This document shows, one piece after another, positions 61,201-64,000 of a stretch of 64,000 bases of DNA. Source of the DNA: Piscicola geometra (lineage: Eukaryota; Annelida; Clitellata; Hirudinida; Piscicolidae); assembly GCA_943735955.1 (NCBI GenBank), contig OX030964.1:8561107-8625106 (forward strand), in the 5' to 3' direction. The position numbers and the translations under genes were made by a program. The number at the start of each line of letters is the position of its first letter. Within the stretch, counting starts at the first letter, position 1. Under the pieces are notes generated by a model. That model saw nothing but the letters and a program-made list of their open reading frames with translations, was not told the DNA's origin and ran no database searches.

Positions 61201-63960
61201 AGACGATGAAGACGATGAAGACGATGAAGACGATAAAGACGAAAGATGAAGACGATGAAGACGAAAGATGAAGACGATGAAGACGATGAAGACGATGAAG
61301 ACGGTGAAGACGATGAAGACGATGAAGACGGTGAAGACGATGAAGACGATGAAGACGATGAAGACGATGAAGACGGTGAGAACGGTGAAGACGATGCAGA
61401 CGGTGAAGACGGTGAAGACGATGAAGACGATGAAGACGATGAAGACGATGAAGACAATGAAGACGATGAAAACGATGAAGACGATGAAGACGATGAAGAC
61501 GATGAAAACGATGAAGACGATGAAGACGATGAAGACGATGAAGACGATGAAAACGAACGATGAAGACGATGCAGACGGTGAAGACGGTGAAGACGATGAA
61601 GACGATGAAGACGATGAAGACGATGAAGACAATGAAGACGATGAAAACGATGAAGACGATGAAGACGATGAAGACGATGAAAACGATGAAGACGATGAAG
61701 TCGATGAAGACGATGAAGACGATGAAAACGATGAAGACGATGAAGACGATGAAGACGATGAAGACGATGAAAACGAACGATGAAGACGATGGAGACGATG
61801 AAGACGATGAAGACGGTGAAGACGATGAAGACGATGAAGACGAACGATGAAGACGATGAAGACGATGAAGACGATGAAGACGATGAAGACGGTGAAGACG
61901 ATGAAGACGGTGGAGACGATGAAGACGATGAAGACGATGTAGACGATGAAGACGATGAAGACGATGAAGACGATGAAGACGAACGATGAAGACGATGATG
62001 ACGATGAAGACGATGAAGACGATGAAGACGATGAAGACGATGAAGACGGTGAAGACGATGAAGACGATGAAGACGATGAAGACGATGAAAACGATGAAGA
62101 CGATGAAGACGATGAAGAAGATGAAAACGATGAAGACGATGAAGACGATGAAGACGATGAAGACGATGAAGACGATGAAGACGATAAAGACAAAAGATGA
62201 AGACGATGAAGACGAAAGATGAAGACGATGAAGACGATGAAGACGATGAAGACGGTGAAGACGATGAAGACGATGAAGACGGTGAAGACGATGAAGACGA
62301 TGAAGACGATGAAGACGGTGAAGACGGTGAAGACGATGAAGACGGTGAAGACGGTGAAGACGATGAAGACGATGAAGACGATGAAGACGATGAAGACAAT
62401 GAAGACGATGAAAACGATGAAGACGATGAAGACGATGAAGACGATGAAGTCGATGAAGACGATGAAGACGATGAAAACGATGAAGACGATGAAGACGATG
62501 AAGACGATGAAGACGATGAAGACGAACGATGAAGACGATGGAGACGATGAAGACGATGAAGACGGTGAAGACGATGAAGACGATGAAGACGAACGATGAA
62601 GACGATGAAGACGATGAAGACGATGAAGACGATGAAGACGATGAAGACGATGAAGACGATGAAGACGGTGGAGACGATGAAGACGATGAAGACGATGTAG
62701 ACGATGAAGACGATGAAGACGATGAAGACGATGAAAACGATGAAGACGATGAAGACGATGAAGACGATGAAGACGATGAAGACGAACGATGAAGACGATG
62801 GAGACGATGAAGACGATGAAGACGATGAAGACGATGAAGACGATGAAGACGATGAAGACGAACGATGAAGACGATGAAGACGATGAAGACGATGAAGACG
62901 ATGAAGACGGTGAAGACGGTGAAGACGATGAAAACGATGAAGACGATGAAGACGATGAAGACAATGAAGACGATGAAAACGATGAAGACGATGAAGACGA
63001 TGAAGACGATGAAGTCGATGAAGACGGTGGAGACGATGAAGACGATGAAGACGATGAAGACGATGAAGACGATAAAGACGATGAAGACGGTGAAGACGGT
63101 GAAGACGATGAAGACGATGAAGACGATGAAGACGATGAAGACGATGAAGACGATGAAGACGATGGAGACGATGAAGACGATGAAAACGATGAAGACGATG
63201 AAGACGATGAAGACGATGAAGACGATGAAGACGATGAAGACGGTAAAGACGAAAGATGAAGACGATGAAGACGAAAGATGAAGACGATGAAGACGATGAA
63301 GACGATGAAGACGGTGAAGACGATGAAGACGATGAAGACGGTGAAGACGATGAAGACGATGAAGACGATGAAGACGATGAAGACGGTGAAGACGGTGAAG
63401 ACGATGCAGACGGTGAAGACGGTGAAGACGATGAAGACGATGAAGACGATGAAGACGATGAAGACAATGAAGACGATGAAAACGATGAAGACGATGAAGA
63501 CGATGAAGACGATGAAGTCGATGAAGACGATGAAGACGATGAAAACGATGAAGACGATGAAGACGATGAAGACGATGAAGACGATGAAAACGAACGATGA
63601 AGACGATGGAGACGATGAAGACGATGAAGACGGTGAAGACGATGAAGACGATGAAGACGAACGATGAAGACGATGAAGACGATGAAGACGATGAAGACGA
63701 TGAAGACGGTGAAGACGATGAAGACGGTGGAGACGATGAAGACGATGAAGACGATGTAGACGATGAAGACGATGAAGACGATGAAGACGATGAAAACGAT
63801 GAAGACGATGAAGACGATGAAGACGATGAAGACGATGAAGACGAACGATGAAGACGATGGAGACGATGAAGACGATGAAGACGATGAAGACGATGAAGAC
63901 GATGAAGACGAACGATGAAGACGATGAAGACGATGAAGACGATGAAGACGATGAAGACGG
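58300..63960. repeat. Distal sub-domain of the satellite, next to the telomere
   Basis: This is the last ~5.7 kb of the array. It keeps paired GAAAGATG units (58491, 60187, 61246, 62197, 63256) but lacks GACGTTGAA and GAAATACGATG. It contains GATGCAGAC (near 59690, 61394, 61570, 63404), GATGATGAC (near 59549, 59986, 61996) and the variant GATAAAGACAAAAGATG (near 58487, 60177, 62187). Singletons GATGAAAGCG (59217) and GATGAAGGCG (59424) occur here. The unit remains well conserved up to the telomere junction. Confidence 0.65.
59985..63510 (+). repeat. 2010-bp direct duplication near the telomere
   Basis: About 59985-61500 matches about 61995-63510 at an offset of 2010 bp. Shared landmarks are GATGATGAC (59986/61996), GATAAAGACAAAAGATG (60177/62187), the GAAAGATG pairs (60187/62197 and 61246/63256) and GATGCAGAC (61394/63404). 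Differences include one extra nonamer near 62830, GAAGAAGATG instead of GAAGACGATG near 62113, and GATAAAGACGATG instead of GATGGAGACGATG near 61150. Confidence 0.8.
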
Positions 63961-63966
63961 TTAGGG
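63957..63966 (+). other. Satellite-telomere junction
   Basis: The last satellite unit reads GAAGACGG and passes directly into TTAGGG. The GACGGT variant is common in the array, so the bases GGT at 63959-63961 can belong to either the satellite or the telomere repeat. The transition is clean: there is no degenerate TTAGGG zone, no unique linker and no other subtelomeric element between them. Confidence 0.85.
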
Positions 63967-64000
63967 TTAGGGTTAGGGTTAGGGTTAGGGTTAGGGTTAG
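63961..64000 (+). repeat. Telomere repeat tract (TTAGGG)n
   Basis: Six perfect TTAGGG units plus TTAG fill the last 40 bases with no variant. The G-rich strand runs 5'->3' toward the window end, which is the orientation of a true right-hand chromosome end. An inverted or interstitial telomere remnant would more often be degenerate. The window stops mid-unit, so the full tract length is unknown. Confidence 0.95.

Larger units (their letters stand above)
930..63960. repeat. Subtelomeric GATGAAGAC minisatellite array
   Basis: About 63 kb, or roughly 7,000 units, of the nonamer GATGAAGAC run in one orientation without interruption by any other sequence. Recurrent unit variants include GGTGAAGAC, AATGAAGAC, GATGAAAAC, GATAAAGAC, GATGGAGAC, GATGTAGAC, GATGAAGTC, GATGCAGAC, GATGATGAC, GATGAATAC and GTTGAAGAC. 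Well over a hundred truncated 4-bp units (GAAC, GAAA, GAAG) interrupt the 9-bp phase. The consensus unit has one CpG, one GAAGAC site, 44% G+C and seven purines of nine. Minus-strand frames read as Ser-rich, (LHR)n and (VFI)n and plus-strand frames as (MKT)n and (DED)n; one apparent protein wanders among these frames at each 4-bp unit, as expected of DNA-level drift and not of protein selection. No gene, tRNA, rRNA, promoter or transposon was seen in it. Confidence 0.98.

Noticed and set aside
930..63956. Interstitial telomere repeats within the array
   Set aside because: I looked for TTAGGG or CCCTAA words and noticed none before 63961.
930..63960. CRISPR array
   Set aside because: The repeats are contiguous 9-mers with no unique spacers, no leader and no associated genes, in a eukaryotic telomeric setting.
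930..63960. Centromeric satellite
   Set aside because: The unit is far shorter than typical centromeric monomers and the array runs directly into TTAGGG repeats, so a subtelomeric identity fits better. A telocentric arrangement cannot be fully excluded from this window.

Overview
This window is one end of a eukaryotic linear chromosome and holds no supportable gene. The last 40 bases (63961-64000) are a perfect TTAGGG telomere tract with its G-rich strand running 5'->3' toward the window end, so the right side is the distal side. TTAGGG telomeres occur in vertebrates, many other animals, many fungi and several protist groups. The sequence does not narrow the organism further, and no unique or conserved gene is present to help.

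Nearly all the rest (about 930-63960, roughly 7,000 units) is a single subtelomeric satellite with the 9-bp unit GATGAAGAC, itself a run of GAN trinucleotides. The + strand is about 78% purine, and each consensus unit holds one CpG and one GAAGAC site. The array is not uniform. Recurrent point variants and 4-bp truncated units (GAAC, GAAA, rarely GAAG) divide it into recognisable blocks. These blocks have been copied as direct tandem or near-tandem segments of about 427, 570, 740, 812, 876, 2010, 2532 and 3.7 kb.

Layout: 1-929 is a divergent GAT/GAA/GAG-rich repeat with almost no GAC, carrying a GAGGATGATAGGATG landmark in a ~56-bp higher-order rhythm. From 930 to ~10.2 kb is a proximal GATGAAGAC zone marked by GATCAAGAC and an 8-bp GATAAGAC unit (the latter reaches 11.5 kb). 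From ~10.2 to ~33 kb is a central zone marked by GTCGATAAAGACGGTGG. From ~33 to ~36 kb is a mosaic, with an unusual variant-dense stretch at 35661-35890. From ~36 to ~58 kb is a zone marked by paired GAAAGATG short units, GACGTTGAA and GAAATACGATG. From ~58 to 63.96 kb is a distal zone with a 2010-bp duplication, which runs straight into the telomere.

The satellite reads open in all three frames of the minus strand and in two of three plus-strand frames, giving enormous apparent proteins (Ser-rich, Leu-His-Arg, Val-Phe-Ile, Met-Lys-Thr, Asp-Glu-Asp). These are consequences of a stop-free 9-mer and should not be annotated as genes. The main interest is a very long, higher-order-structured, CpG-periodic, purine-skewed minisatellite abutting a telomere, with a record of its amplification preserved in its variants. 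All unit counts, offsets and variant positions were read by eye and by comparing translated segments. Block edges are approximate to a few units.
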